Positions 9,635 through 17,916 of a DNA stretch of 64,000 nucleotides are shown one piece after another. The DNA comes from UBA6168 sp964573725 (lineage in GTDB: Bacteria > Bacteroidota > Bacteroidia > Chitinophagales > Saprospiraceae), in contig CAZNLJ010000001.1 of NCBI GenBank assembly GCA_964573725.1, forward strand, positions 1 to 64,000, read 5' to 3'. The notes beneath the pieces were generated by a model. That model did not search any database. It saw only the letters and a program-made list of their open reading frames with translations, and was not told where the DNA came from. Every line of letters starts with the position of its first letter. Positions within the stretch are counted from its first letter, which is position 1. A program made the translations under genes and the position numbers.

Positions 9635-9895
9635 TTATTGCGACTGCAGCGGGACATCGACGGCGGTACCTCCACCGAGCATGAAAGTGGCCACCACACA
9701 AAGTACCAACAGGGCAATGGCCAATCCCCAGGTGATTTTTTCGATGAGGTCCGCGGATTTAGCCACCCCGAACATTTGGGTCGCCTGGGATCCGCCGAAG
9801 GTGGCATCCACACCCCCACCCTTCGGATTCTGGATCAATACCGCCGCGATGAGCAGGAAAGCGATGACTGCGATGAGAATGGTCAGAAAAATCAT
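9635..9895 (-). CDS. secG: Preprotein translocase subunit SecG
   Basis: 86 aa. SecG is the small third subunit of the SecYEG channel and supports protein export across the inner membrane. Two membrane helices are visible: residues 2-20 (FLTILIAVIAFLLIAAVLI) and about 51-70. Between them lies the conserved QNPKGGG turn and a Gly/Ala-rich cytoplasmic loop. The start at 9895 puts the first helix directly at the N-terminus, as in the family; the longer frame from 10000 adds unrelated residues. In many Bacteroidota secG follows a TPR-like gene, and here such a gene lies upstream on the same strand. Confidence 0.93.
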   Translation of the reverse strand: MIFLTILIAVIAFLLIAAVLIQNPKGGGVDATFGGSQATQMFGVAKSADLIEKITWGLAIALLVLCVVATFMLGGGTAVDVPLQSQ

Positions 9896-10317
9896 AACAA
9901 ATCGTTTAGACCGGACACCGGTGCCGGGGATGGGAAAGTGATGACAACCGTTTCGGTTCCGGCCTTTCGGGAAGAACCGTGAACCCTGCGCGGTTGACAA
10001 GGATCCGATTTGGGCGCAAATAAAAGACTTTTTCGGGACAATGAAAAGTGCATTCTGCGGGAAGCCGACCTTCCCGAATCAGGTGCCGTGTCATCATCCA
10101 ATGCGTCATTGATACTGACAATCCGCAGAAAGGTTGCCTCTTCGAGCGGAAAATCCCCGGAGGGCAGGATTCCCGGTGTTCGCGGCGCGCGGGAGCCCCC
10201 GGAGCGGGGCGGCGGGGTCGGGACGAAGCGGCGTAAGGAGCGGCGGGAAGCTTCCGGAAATGGATGGTAAGGACGGGTTCCGGACGGTCCGGAAACGGCC
10301 TGCAGGTGCAAGCACCC
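9896..10317. other. Intergenic region without a gene
   Basis: About 420 bp between the TPR-like gene stop and secG. No supported ORF on either strand. The stretch near 10170-10260 is extremely GC-rich. No TAnnTTTG element for secG was identified. Confidence 0.5.
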
Positions 10318-11454
10318 TCAGCGCCTGGCCTTGAGTTCGGCAATTTTTCCGGCGAAGAAATCACTTCGCTCCGGATGTTTTACCATCAGCTTCCGGTACA
10401 TGGCCACGGCCTTGTCGAAATGTTGCTGCCGTTCCAGCACCACGGCCAGGGTCTCGCTGACAATACCCACGTCCTGTTGCACACTTTTCCTGGCCAATTG
10501 CCGGGCCTGTTGCTCTTGCTCCGTCTGCTTGTCGTTCTGTTCGGGCGCTGCCGGAGGCTCTGTAGCGGGCGTTTGGGCGGCGGGCGGCTGGCTCCGTTTG
10601 TAGCGGATGACGGGAACGGGTTTCTGAAGCAGGGAGCTGGCCGGCAGTTGTCGGTCCGGCTTCCAGCTTTGAAAAGCTCCCTTGGGAAGCGGGGCGGTCG
10701 GAGCGTCCGCCGGTGCGGAGGACCGATCGGACGGGAGCGGCACTGGGGCTGCGGGATTCCCGTCGGCGGGCGGCGCAACTTCGGGCGGAAATCCGAGGGA
10801 CAACCCGCTTTCCGCCGGTGGGTGTGCCGGCGGCGACTCCCCTGCCGGACTCTCCGCCACCGTGTCCGAATTTTCAGCGGCGGCGTTTTCCGTCGTTTCC
10901 AGCGGGTCGGGAGGGGCATTATCGGTACCGAGGATAATCTCGAGCAAGGCCATGCCCCCGTAATCGGAGGCCATGCCGTCGTCATCCGGCAGCAGCTCGC
11001 TGCCACCGGTATAACTGGATTGCATGGCGTCCGACGCTTCGGTCACCGATTCGCGCCCGGCGGAACCGGATACCGCAGCGGTGGCCGTCTCCCGATCCAG
11101 GGCCGCTTCCATGCGGCGGGATTCCGACGGCTTCCGGGAACCTGTTTCCAGCGTTCCGAGGTCTTTCAGCTCCAGGAAATCGTCTTTTGTCTCCATTGTA
11201 GCCAACTCCGTTTTGAAGGATTCGAACGAAAGCCTGAGCTGTCTGAGCTTGCGGCGGTCGGGTGCAAGGGCGGCCGCCATGGCGAGGTTCTTCCCTTCCT
11301 CCCGGTGCTCCTCCAGGTAGCTCTTGAGCCATAGCAAAAAACGAAGATTGGCCGCAAAGGGATATTGCAGCACCAATCCCTTCAGTTCCTGGTAAGTGAT
11401 CTGGTACAACAGGGAAGGGTTGTCGATATAGCTATGGAAATTCTCCAGGTTCAT
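10318..11454 (-). CDS. TPR-like protein of the secG neighbourhood
   Basis: 378 aa, function unknown. The N-terminal domain (about 1-105, MNLENFHSYIDNPSLL onward) is helical and begins without a signal peptide. Residues about 110-310 are low-complexity, rich in Ala, Pro, Glu and Ser, and probably disordered. The C-terminus (about 320-378) contains one helix-turn-helix unit of TPR type, FDKAVAMYRKLMVKHPERSDFF. Proteins of this layout commonly sit upstream of secG in Bacteroidota, which supports a real gene, but no molecular role can be stated. It has its own well-formed promoter at 11506-11536. Confidence 0.75.
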   Translation of the reverse strand: MNLENFHSYIDNPSLLYQITYQELKGLVLQYPFAANLRFLLWLKSYLEEHREEGKNLAMAAALAPDRRKLRQLRLSFESFKTELATMETKDDFLELKDLGTLETGSRKPSESRRMEAALDRETATAAVSGSAGRESVTEASDAMQSSYTGGSELLPDDDGMASDYGGMALLEIILGTDNAPPDPLETTENAAAENSDTVAESPAGESPPAHPPAESGLSLGFPPEVAPPADGNPAAPVPLPSDRSSAPADAPTAPLPKGAFQSWKPDRQLPASSLLQKPVPVIRYKRSQPPAAQTPATEPPAAPEQNDKQTEQEQQARQLARKSVQQDVGIVSETLAVVLERQQHFDKAVAMYRKLMVKHPERSDFFAGKIAELKARR

Positions 11455-11505
11455 AAGCCGAATGGGCCGCGGCCCTATTTTGGAGAAGGGCGACGGCCTG
11501 TTTCA

Positions 11506-11536
11506 CAAAAGTAACCGCTTCAAAACTTTATTTCAA
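11506..11536 (-). promoter_or_regulatory. Promoter for the TPR-like gene
   Basis: On the minus strand TTG (11534-11536), 20 nt, then TACTTTTG (11506-11513), a full match to the Bacteroidota TTG / TAnnTTTG pattern. The predicted transcript begins near 11499, leaving a leader of about 45 nt to the start at 11454. Confidence 0.6.
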
Positions 11537-11636
11537 TAATATTATATTTTTTTACTAAGTTTATTCGACAGGCTGTGGCATCCGGTGACGAAAGCCGGCG
11601 GAAATTGTCGGGCGGACCGCTGCGGCGGCCGGCGCA

Positions 11637-12218
11637 TCACCGGGTGAGGAATTCGACCAACTGTCGGACAGCCTTGCCGCGGTGGCTGATCTTGTTCTTA
11701 TCCGAGGCAGCCATTTCCGCAAATGTGCGGTCCGACCCTTCCGGAAGGAAGATGGGATCGTAACCGAATCCGTCGCTTCCTTGGGGGGCGAGTGTAATGC
11801 TGCCCTCCACGGTACCTTCGAAGACATGCAGGCTCCCTTGCCGCAGCAGGGCCACCACCGTCCGGAAGCGCGCCTTCCGGTCGCGGGCCCCTTGCATCCG
11901 CTCCAGCACCAGCGACAGGTTTGCGGCGGGATCTTTTCCCGTGCCGGCATAGCGGGCACTGTGGACACCCGGTTCGCCCCCGAGGAAATCGATTTCCAAA
12001 CCGGTGTCCTCGCTGAAGCAATCCACGCCGTAGCGTTCGTACAAGTATCGGGCTTTTTGGACGGCGTTGCCCTCGATGGTCCCGGAAGTTTCCGGCAAAT
12101 CCGTCTCCATACCCAGGTCGTGCAAGCTGACCACCTCGAAGCGCCCTGCCAGCAGTTCCCGGACTTCCCGGACCTTATTCGGATTTCCGGTGGCAAAAAC
12201 CAGCCTGTTGTCATGCAT
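11637..12218 (-). CDS. rdgB: Non-canonical purine NTP pyrophosphatase (RdgB/HAM1)
   Basis: 193 aa. Hydrolyses dITP, ITP and XTP to monophosphates, keeping deaminated purines out of DNA and RNA. The start at 12218 gives the family opening LVFATGNPNKVREV. Further family motifs are SEDTGLEID (metal-binding Asp), PGVHSARYAG, GFGYDPIFLP and the C-terminal SHRGKAVRQL. Length is normal. It lies downstream of a small gene of unknown function, with a 62-bp gap. Confidence 0.95.
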   Translation of the reverse strand: MHDNRLVFATGNPNKVREVRELLAGRFEVVSLHDLGMETDLPETSGTIEGNAVQKARYLYERYGVDCFSEDTGLEIDFLGGEPGVHSARYAGTGKDPAANLSLVLERMQGARDRKARFRTVVALLRQGSLHVFEGTVEGSITLAPQGSDGFGYDPIFLPEGSDRTFAEMAASDKNKISHRGKAVRQLVEFLTR

Positions 12219-12280
12219 GATGCCGAAAGTTGAAAGATGAAATCGGGCGGATACGCTGCCGCCCCTGCGATGGCGAACGG

Positions 12281-12712
12281 TCAGGAGAACAAGTCCTGCA
12301 TACCGGTCCACAGCGAACGCTTGCGGGACGCATCCTGCAGGACATCCGACAGGGGCGGGGCGAAAAGCAGCCGGCGGCCCGCCAGGCGTACGGACTGGTA
12401 GGGCGGAGCCTGCAGGTTCATGCCCAAGCGGTCCGCACCTATTCCGAAGAAGAGGGCCTTAGACCATGCGGCACCGGCTGTTTGTCCCCACAACCAGATG
12501 CGCTGTTTGTCCGCCAGGACAAACCGGCCGACGTCCCGCTCCATGTCCAAACCCGCAGCGGAAAGCACCTTACCCAGGAAGGTCGTCAGGACCGGGTCGA
12601 GCACTTCCGTCGATCCGACCAGGACCCCTTTTCCATTCTGGCCGCTGAGAACCGGAGCCGGATTCGATTCTACTGAAAAGACCTGAAAATCCAAAAATCT
12701 ATTTGCTTCCAA
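12281..12712 (-). CDS. Small protein of unknown function, possibly HolD/psi-like
   Basis: 143 aa, no signal peptide or membrane segment. Read by eye, the order of motifs parallels Escherichia coli DNA polymerase III psi (HolD). A central strand plus helix (KGVLVGSTEVLDPVLTTFL) resembles the psi segment with LPALTDPLVSDVL. The C-terminal APPLSDVLQDASRKRSLWTG resembles SPALTDLRANPTARAALWQQ. Psi has the uracil-DNA-glycosylase fold without catalysis. This similarity is weak and unverified, so a plain hypothetical protein is the safe label. It lies just upstream of rdgB and probably shares its transcript. Confidence 0.65.
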   Translation of the reverse strand: MEANRFLDFQVFSVESNPAPVLSGQNGKGVLVGSTEVLDPVLTTFLGKVLSAAGLDMERDVGRFVLADKQRIWLWGQTAGAAWSKALFFGIGADRLGMNLQAPPYQSVRLAGRRLLFAPPLSDVLQDASRKRSLWTGMQDLFS

Positions 12713-12725
12713 TGTCTTTTTTTTT

Positions 12726-12733
12726 CAAAAATA
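12726..12733 (-). promoter_or_regulatory. Candidate -7 box close to a start codon
   Basis: TATTTTTG on the minus strand matches TAnnTTTG and lies in a strongly AT-rich tract. Transcription would begin about 9 nt before the start at 12712, giving an almost leaderless mRNA for the psi-like gene and rdgB. No spaced -33 TTG was found. Confidence 0.35.
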
Positions 12734-12762
12734 AAATAAAATACTGATTTTTGTAAAAAATC

Positions 12763-12984
12763 CTACTTGAGGTTCCGCAGGATGTCCGCGACGGCCGGGC
12801 AAAGGTCCTTCGCCCTGTCACTGGACAAAAATAAGGTATCATCGGCAAATCCTGCGGTCGGGACGTGCAACCGGCGGCCTCCACCTGACGTTTCTAAACG
12901 GAAAAGGGCATCCGGCAGCGGAATTGCTTGCCGTCCGGGCAGGAAGAATTCCTTCTCACAACCGGCGACCGGCCCGGTCGGAAT
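12763..12984 (-). CDS. Possible small ORF lacking a normal start codon
   Basis: Reading the minus strand upward from a TAG at 12763-12765, an open frame encodes about 70 residues including FFLPGRQAIPLPDALFRLET and AKDLCPAVADILRNLK, which look protein-like. The frame opens after a stop near 12985 and contains no in-frame ATG or GTG in its first half, so it could be a gene remnant, use a rare start, or be chance. It sits between the psi-like gene and divergent ilvE. Confidence 0.25.
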   Translation of the reverse strand: MPTGPVAGCEKEFFLPGRQAIPLPDALFRLETSGGGRRLHVPTAGFADDTLFLSSDRAKDLCPAVADILRNLK

Positions 12985-13012
12985 CCGGCCGGTCTAAACA
13001 TCTTTTGAAAAC

Positions 13013-14086
13013 ATGAAGATCAGTATCACGAAAGCGACGGCCAGCCAGCTGGCCGGGGTGGATTTTCAAAACCTGCCGTTCGGCAAGACATTCTCCGACC
13101 ATATGTTCCTGTCGGAATACAAGGACGGAAGCTGGCAGCAGCCCCGGATCGAACCGGTCCACGCGCTGTCCCTCCACCCGGCGACGATGAGCCTCCACTA
13201 CGGACAGGCCATTTTCGAGGGGATGAAAGCGTCCGTCGGGCAAGACGGCCGCCCCCTTCTCTTCCGGCCGGAAATGCATGCCCGGCGCATGAATGCTTCC
13301 GCCCGTCGCCTTTGTATGCCGGACATCCCGGAGGACCTGTTCCTGGAGGCTGTCCGACAGCTTGTCTGGCTGGACCAAGCCTGGATTCCCCCGGTCGCGG
13401 GCAGCGCCCTGTACATCCGCCCGACCATGATCGCCACGGATGCCTCCATCGGGGTCCGTCCCTCCTCCTCCTATCTTTTCTTCGTCATCACCGGTCCGGT
13501 GGGGCCGTATTATCCCAAGCCGGTCAGGCTGTTTGCGGAAACGACCTATGTCCGGGCGGTGAACGGCGGTACCGGCGAGGCGAAGGCCGCCGGCAATTAC
13601 GCCGGTGCCCTGCTGCCGGCCAAAATGGCCCAGGACCGTGGCTTCGACCAGGTGCTTTGGCTGGATGCCAAGGAATTCCGGTACATCCAGGAAAGCGGCA
13701 CGATGAACATCTTCTTTGTCATCGATGGCAAGGTCGTCACGCCGCCGCTCTATGGGACCATCCTGCACGGCATCACCCGGCAGTCCGTCATGGAACTGCT
13801 TCGAAAGGAAGGCTACCCGGTGGAAGAATATCCCGTCACCATAGACGAAGTGATCGAAGCCCATCACCAGGGTACCCTGCAGGAGGCGTTCGGGACAGGG
13901 ACCGCCGCCGTCGTATCACAGGTGGATGCCATCGCCTACCGGGATACGGTCATCCAGCTGCCTCCGGCCGCCGACCAACCCATCGGGCGATTCGCGAAGG
14001 AGACCATCGACAAACTGCGCGCCGGCATGATTCCAGATCCGTTCGGGTGGGTCGTACCCGTTTCCGGGCCTGAGCATGAAGGTTGA
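13013..14086 (+). CDS. ilvE: Branched-chain amino acid aminotransferase
   Basis: 357 aa. PLP-dependent transaminase of fold type IV that interconverts Leu, Ile and Val with their 2-oxo acids, using glutamate/2-oxoglutarate. Lys191 in GEAKAAGNYA is the presumed Schiff-base lysine. The cofactor and substrate motifs LHYGQAIFEGMKA, ESGTMNIFFV, HGITRQSVMEL and AFGTGTAAVVSQV are all in order. Length and composition match the roughly 355-aa bacterial group. It stands alone, with no ilv or leu genes nearby. Confidence 0.95.
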   Translation: MKISITKATASQLAGVDFQNLPFGKTFSDHMFLSEYKDGSWQQPRIEPVHALSLHPATMSLHYGQAIFEGMKASVGQDGRPLLFRPEMHARRMNASARRLCMPDIPEDLFLEAVRQLVWLDQAWIPPVAGSALYIRPTMIATDASIGVRPSSSYLFFVITGPVGPYYPKPVRLFAETTYVRAVNGGTGEAKAAGNYAGALLPAKMAQDRGFDQVLWLDAKEFRYIQESGTMNIFFVIDGKVVTPPLYGTILHGITRQSVMELLRKEGYPVEEYPVTIDEVIEAHHQGTLQEAFGTGTAAVVSQVDAIAYRDTVIQLPPAADQPIGRFAKETIDKLRAGMIPDPFGWVVPVSGPEHEG

Positions 14087-14134
14087 CCTTTTGTCAAACC
14101 GTCCGGAAACGGGGCGGTCATCCCGAAAGCCGCC

Positions 14135-14163
14135 TTGTCCTTGCCAAAAAATACATACCTTTG
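14135..14163 (+). promoter_or_regulatory. Promoter for the sugar-kinase gene
   Basis: TTG (14135-14137), 18 nt, TACCTTTG (14156-14163), a good match to the Bacteroidota pattern. The transcript would start near 14168, about 115 nt before the GTG at 14283. Confidence 0.55.
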
Positions 14164-14282
14164 GCCGGTACCGGAGGCCGGTGGCGACGAGCCGACACCG
14201 CATGGTATGACGCAGGGATTCCGGCGGATGAAAAGGCCGGTTCGACGGCCGACCCAGCGGTGCCTCCAATTGCAACGAAAAA

Positions 14283-15155
14283 GTGACAACACTTCAGGAC
14301 ACTCCCCCGGACATGCTGGTGGTCGGTCATCTTTGCCATGACCGCGTGCCGGGCGGCTACCTGCCCGGGGGCGCAGCGGCATATGCCGGCACCCTGGCCG
14401 CAAGGCTGGGATACCGGACGGCATTACTGACCAGCTACGGACCGGATTATCGTTTCCGCACCCTGTTCGAGGACTTGGAAATCCATGCGGTGGCTTCCGA
14501 CGTCACCACGGAATTCGAGAACATCTACACCGGGCAGGACCGTATCCAATACCTGCATGCGCGCGCTGCGGAATTGCGGCCGGAGAACCTGCCGGCAGCC
14601 TGGCGGAACGCACGGACGGTCTTGCTGGGGCCGATTTGCGACGAGGTGGACCCTACCCTGTTGTCGGCCTTTTCCGCGGAGAGTTTCATTTGTGTCTGTC
14701 CCCAAGGCTGGATGCGGCGATGGGATACCGCGCACCGTGTGTACCCGAAGCATTTCACCGACTGGGATTCGCTGCTTCGGGCGGATCTGGTGTCCTTGAG
14801 CGAGGGTGATGTCAATGGGGACTGGCAATTGCTGGAGCGGATGGCTGGAAAGTTCGAACGCCTGGTCGTAACCCAGGGCGCCGCCGGCGCTACGGTATTC
14901 GAAGGAGGCAGCAGGCTCCATTTTCCTGCGTGCCCGGCCGTGGAGACCGACCCCACCGGTGCCGGCGACATCTTTGCCGCTGCCCTCAGCCTGCACTTCA
15001 GCCGGTATCGCCAGCTGGATGCCGCCGTAACCTATGCCCATACCGCTGCCGCCATCAGTATCGAAGGAGTGGGCCTGTCCTCGGTCCCGGATGCCGACAC
15101 GGTGGACCAACGTCTCCCCAGCCCGGTCGCGTCCGCCGGCAAGGGCTGCCGGTGA
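14283..15155 (+). CDS. PfkB-family carbohydrate kinase
   Basis: 290 aa from a GTG; an ATG at 14313 (MLVVGHLCHDRV) is an alternative. Ribokinase fold: the N-terminal glycine motif PGGAAAYAGTLAARLG resembles the substrate-binding region, and DPTGAGDIFAAAL near residue 222 is the PfkB signature with the catalytic Asp and anion-hole glycines. The substrate could be a sugar, nucleoside or inositol; nothing here distinguishes them. It is followed by a membrane glycosyltransferase (52-bp gap) on the same strand, possibly an operon. Confidence 0.88.
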   Translation: MTTLQDTPPDMLVVGHLCHDRVPGGYLPGGAAAYAGTLAARLGYRTALLTSYGPDYRFRTLFEDLEIHAVASDVTTEFENIYTGQDRIQYLHARAAELRPENLPAAWRNARTVLLGPICDEVDPTLLSAFSAESFICVCPQGWMRRWDTAHRVYPKHFTDWDSLLRADLVSLSEGDVNGDWQLLERMAGKFERLVVTQGAAGATVFEGGSRLHFPACPAVETDPTGAGDIFAAALSLHFSRYRQLDAAVTYAHTAAAISIEGVGLSSVPDADTVDQRLPSPVASAGKGCR

Positions 15156-15207
15156 CACCTGCCTCCCCTTTGCAACCCAGCCCCTCCGGAGGGCCTAATT
15201 CCACGGG

Positions 15208-16866
15208 ATGACTTTCGCCGAATGGATTCACTACCTGGTCTATGCCCCTTCCCTGGCCTTGGTCGCCATCTTTTGCCTCAACCAGGTTTACCTGTTGACG
15301 GCCGTCCTCGCAAACCGGCACCGCCCGGAGTTGCCACAACCTGCGCCGGCGGAACCCCAGCCCGACCCCTTGCCGTTCATCACCATCCAACTGCCCCTGT
15401 ACAACGAGCGGTTTGTCGTCGGACGGCTGCTAGACTGCATCGCCGACATGGATTACCCCGCCGACCGCTTTGAGGTCCAGGTCCTGGATGACAGCACGGA
15501 CGATACCGCCCGCATCGCCTTTGACAAGGTAGCGGCCATGCGGCAGCAGGGATTGCAGGCCACCTTGCTTCACCGGAGCGACCGGAAGGGGTTCAAGGCA
15601 GGGGCCCTGGCCGCGGGTATGTTGTCGGCCAAAGGAAGCCTGATTGCCATCTTCGATGCGGATTTCCTGCCGGAACCGGACTTTCTCCGCCGGGCCCTAC
15701 CCTATTTCCGGGATCCTGCCGTCGGGGTGGTCCAAGGCCGCTGGACCCACCTCAACGAGGACAGCAACCTGTTGACCCGGCTGCAGGCCTTGCAGCTGAA
15801 CGTTCACTTCCGGACCGAACAACCCGGCCGGCAGGCGGGCGGTTTTTTCCTGCAGTTCAACGGGACGGCCGGCATTTGGCGAACGGAGGCCATCCATGCC
15901 GCAGGCGGCTGGAAGGACGACACCCTGACGGAAGACCTCGAGCTCAGCATCCGGGCCCAGCTTGCGGGATGGAAGGTCCGGTATGTCCCGACTTTGGAGG
16001 TGCCCGCCGAACTCCCCATGACCATCGGCGGGGTGAGGAGCCAGCAATACCGCTGGATGAAGGGCGGAGCGGAAACAGCCCGGCGCTGGCTGCTGACGGT
16101 CATCGCCACCGGTAGGCTGCCCGCCGGGGTTCGATGGCAAGCCATCCTCCATTTGCTGGGCAGCAGCGTATTCCTGCCGGTCGTCCTGCTCTCCCTGGCC
16201 AGCCTATGGTCGGCATCACCCGGCGGCCTGACCGGCGTTTCCGGCCTCGGCCTCGCAGGGCTGGTCGCCTTCTTCACGGTACAATCCGCCTCCAATTGGC
16301 CGGAACGGAGCGACCCTGGCAGGACCAGGTCCGGATACCGGCGGATAATCGTCCGCAATGCCCTGCTCTTTCCTTTATTCCTGGCGCTCAGCCTCGGATT
16401 TTCCTTCCGGAACTGCTGGGCGGTGCTGGAAGGTTGGTCCGGCCGACGGTCCCCTTTCGTCCGGACCCCTAAATACAATGTTTCGGATAAGGACCGGAAA
16501 CAACCCGCCACCGCCTACGACACCCGCCCCAGCCGGAGTCGGCTCGCATACGGAGAATGGCTCCTGCTGCTCGTGTTCCTCCTCGCCACAGCCCGGGATA
16601 TCCTGGAAAGCCGTACCGAAAACCTCGCTTTCCATTTGTTACTAACCACCGGCTATGGCATGGTGTCCCTGTACACCCTGGCGGAAAGCCGATCATATGG
16701 CCAAAGTATCCGCCGGCGCGCCGGCCATGCCATTGGATCCTCCCCTTCTGCCGACGGGCATGCCGATGTTGGGTTGCCCCGGATTCCGACGGAATGGCAG
16801 GTACCGGAAGGTGTGGATAAAAACGAACCAAAAGACGATAAAAGCAGTTACATTTACGACCGGTAA
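15208..16866 (+). CDS. Membrane glycosyltransferase family 2, cellulose-synthase-like
   Basis: 552 aa. The protein starts with one membrane helix (about 10-33). A cytoplasmic GT2 domain follows with the processive-type motifs: DDSTDD, DADF, TEDLELS and QQYRWMKG (QxxRW type). Several membrane helices lie at about 310-440, and a hydrophobic segment near 460-500 follows. It resembles synthases of the cellulose/mannan/ceramide-glucosyl type and likely transfers a nucleotide sugar to a membrane-linked or growing chain. The product is unknown; no PilZ domain or bcs genes are present. The last 50 residues are polar and non-conserved in appearance. Confidence 0.9.
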   Translation: MTFAEWIHYLVYAPSLALVAIFCLNQVYLLTAVLANRHRPELPQPAPAEPQPDPLPFITIQLPLYNERFVVGRLLDCIADMDYPADRFEVQVLDDSTDDTARIAFDKVAAMRQQGLQATLLHRSDRKGFKAGALAAGMLSAKGSLIAIFDADFLPEPDFLRRALPYFRDPAVGVVQGRWTHLNEDSNLLTRLQALQLNVHFRTEQPGRQAGGFFLQFNGTAGIWRTEAIHAAGGWKDDTLTEDLELSIRAQLAGWKVRYVPTLEVPAELPMTIGGVRSQQYRWMKGGAETARRWLLTVIATGRLPAGVRWQAILHLLGSSVFLPVVLLSLASLWSASPGGLTGVSGLGLAGLVAFFTVQSASNWPERSDPGRTRSGYRRIIVRNALLFPLFLALSLGFSFRNCWAVLEGWSGRRSPFVRTPKYNVSDKDRKQPATAYDTRPSRSRLAYGEWLLLLVFLLATARDILESRTENLAFHLLLTTGYGMVSLYTLAESRSYGQSIRRRAGHAIGSSPSADGHADVGLPRIPTEWQVPEGVDKNEPKDDKSSYIYDR

Positions 16867-16910
16867 GCGACACACCGGGCGAACCGCCGGACGGTCGTCT
16901 TCCACGGCCC

Positions 16911-17903
16911 ATGCCGGCAAACACGCGGCGGACAGAGACCTTGCACAACCAAACGAACTTGCTAACAGGAACCATCATCAAATCCACCGGTAGTTGGTAT
17001 CAGGTCCGCCTCCCGGACAACCGCGAAATGGTCTGCCGAATCGTCGGCAAACTGCGGCTCGGCGGGCTATCCACCACCAATCCCGTCGCCGTGGGCGACC
17101 AGGTGGAAATCTTGCCGGAGTCCGCGGAAAAAGGCCTGATCAAGCAAATCCTTCCCAGAAAAAACTATGTCATCCGGCAATCTCCCCGTCGCAAACACGA
17201 CCTGCACCTGATTGCGGCCAATGTCGACCAGGCGATCGTCATCGTCACCCTCGTCGAACCCAACCTCAAACCCGGATTTGTCGACCGCTTCCTGCTCATG
17301 ACGGAACCTTACGACATCCCGACCGCCATCGTGGTCAACAAGGCGGACCTGTATGACGAAGATATGCGGGAAGTCTTCCACGATTTGACTGCGCTTTACA
17401 GCCCCATCGGCTACCCATCCCTGCTGGTATCCGCCAAGACCGGTGAAGGCATGCCCGACTTGCGCACATTCCTGCAAGGGAAAACGACCCTGGTCGGCGG
17501 TCAATCCGGTGTCGGCAAGTCGACCTTGGTCAACGCCATCCAACCGGGCCTGGGCCTTCGGACCGGCGACTTGTCCGACTATTCCGGAAAGGGCCAGCAT
17601 ACCACCACCTTTGCGGAAATGTTTTCCCTGGACATGGGCGGGGACATCATCGACACACCCGGCATCAAGATGTTGGCATTCAATAATCTGGCCCCATTGG
17701 ATGTGGCACATAACTTTCGCGAGTTCTTCGCCCTGGCACCGTCCTGCAAGTTCGGCGGCCAATGCCTCCATCGAAACGAACCCCACTGTGCCGTCCGGGA
17801 AGCCGTATCCAACGGCGAGCTCAGCCCCCTCCGTTACCAACACTACCTGGCCATCCTCGATGATATAGCCCAGCAGAACCATTGGGAAATCCACGAGATG
17901 TAG
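16911..17903 (+). CDS. rsgA: Ribosome small subunit-dependent GTPase RsgA
   Basis: 330 aa. RsgA is a circularly permuted GTPase that checks late 30S subunit assembly. Domains in order: OB fold (about 20-85), then the permuted G domain with NKADLYD (G4), SAKTGEG (G5), GQSGVGKST (P-loop, 197-205) and DTPGIK (G3). The C-terminal zinc knuckle follows as CKFGGQCLHRNEPHC. All key residues are present. The exact start is uncertain within the first 20 residues, because residues 1-15 are not conserved in appearance. It is followed 13 bp later by a pseudouridine synthase gene, so an rRNA-maturation pair is likely. Confidence 0.95.
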   Translation: MPANTRRTETLHNQTNLLTGTIIKSTGSWYQVRLPDNREMVCRIVGKLRLGGLSTTNPVAVGDQVEILPESAEKGLIKQILPRKNYVIRQSPRRKHDLHLIAANVDQAIVIVTLVEPNLKPGFVDRFLLMTEPYDIPTAIVVNKADLYDEDMREVFHDLTALYSPIGYPSLLVSAKTGEGMPDLRTFLQGKTTLVGGQSGVGKSTLVNAIQPGLGLRTGDLSDYSGKGQHTTTFAEMFSLDMGGDIIDTPGIKMLAFNNLAPLDVAHNFREFFALAPSCKFGGQCLHRNEPHCAVREAVSNGELSPLRYQHYLAILDDIAQQNHWEIHEM

Positions 17904-17916
17904 ACACCATCCTTGT

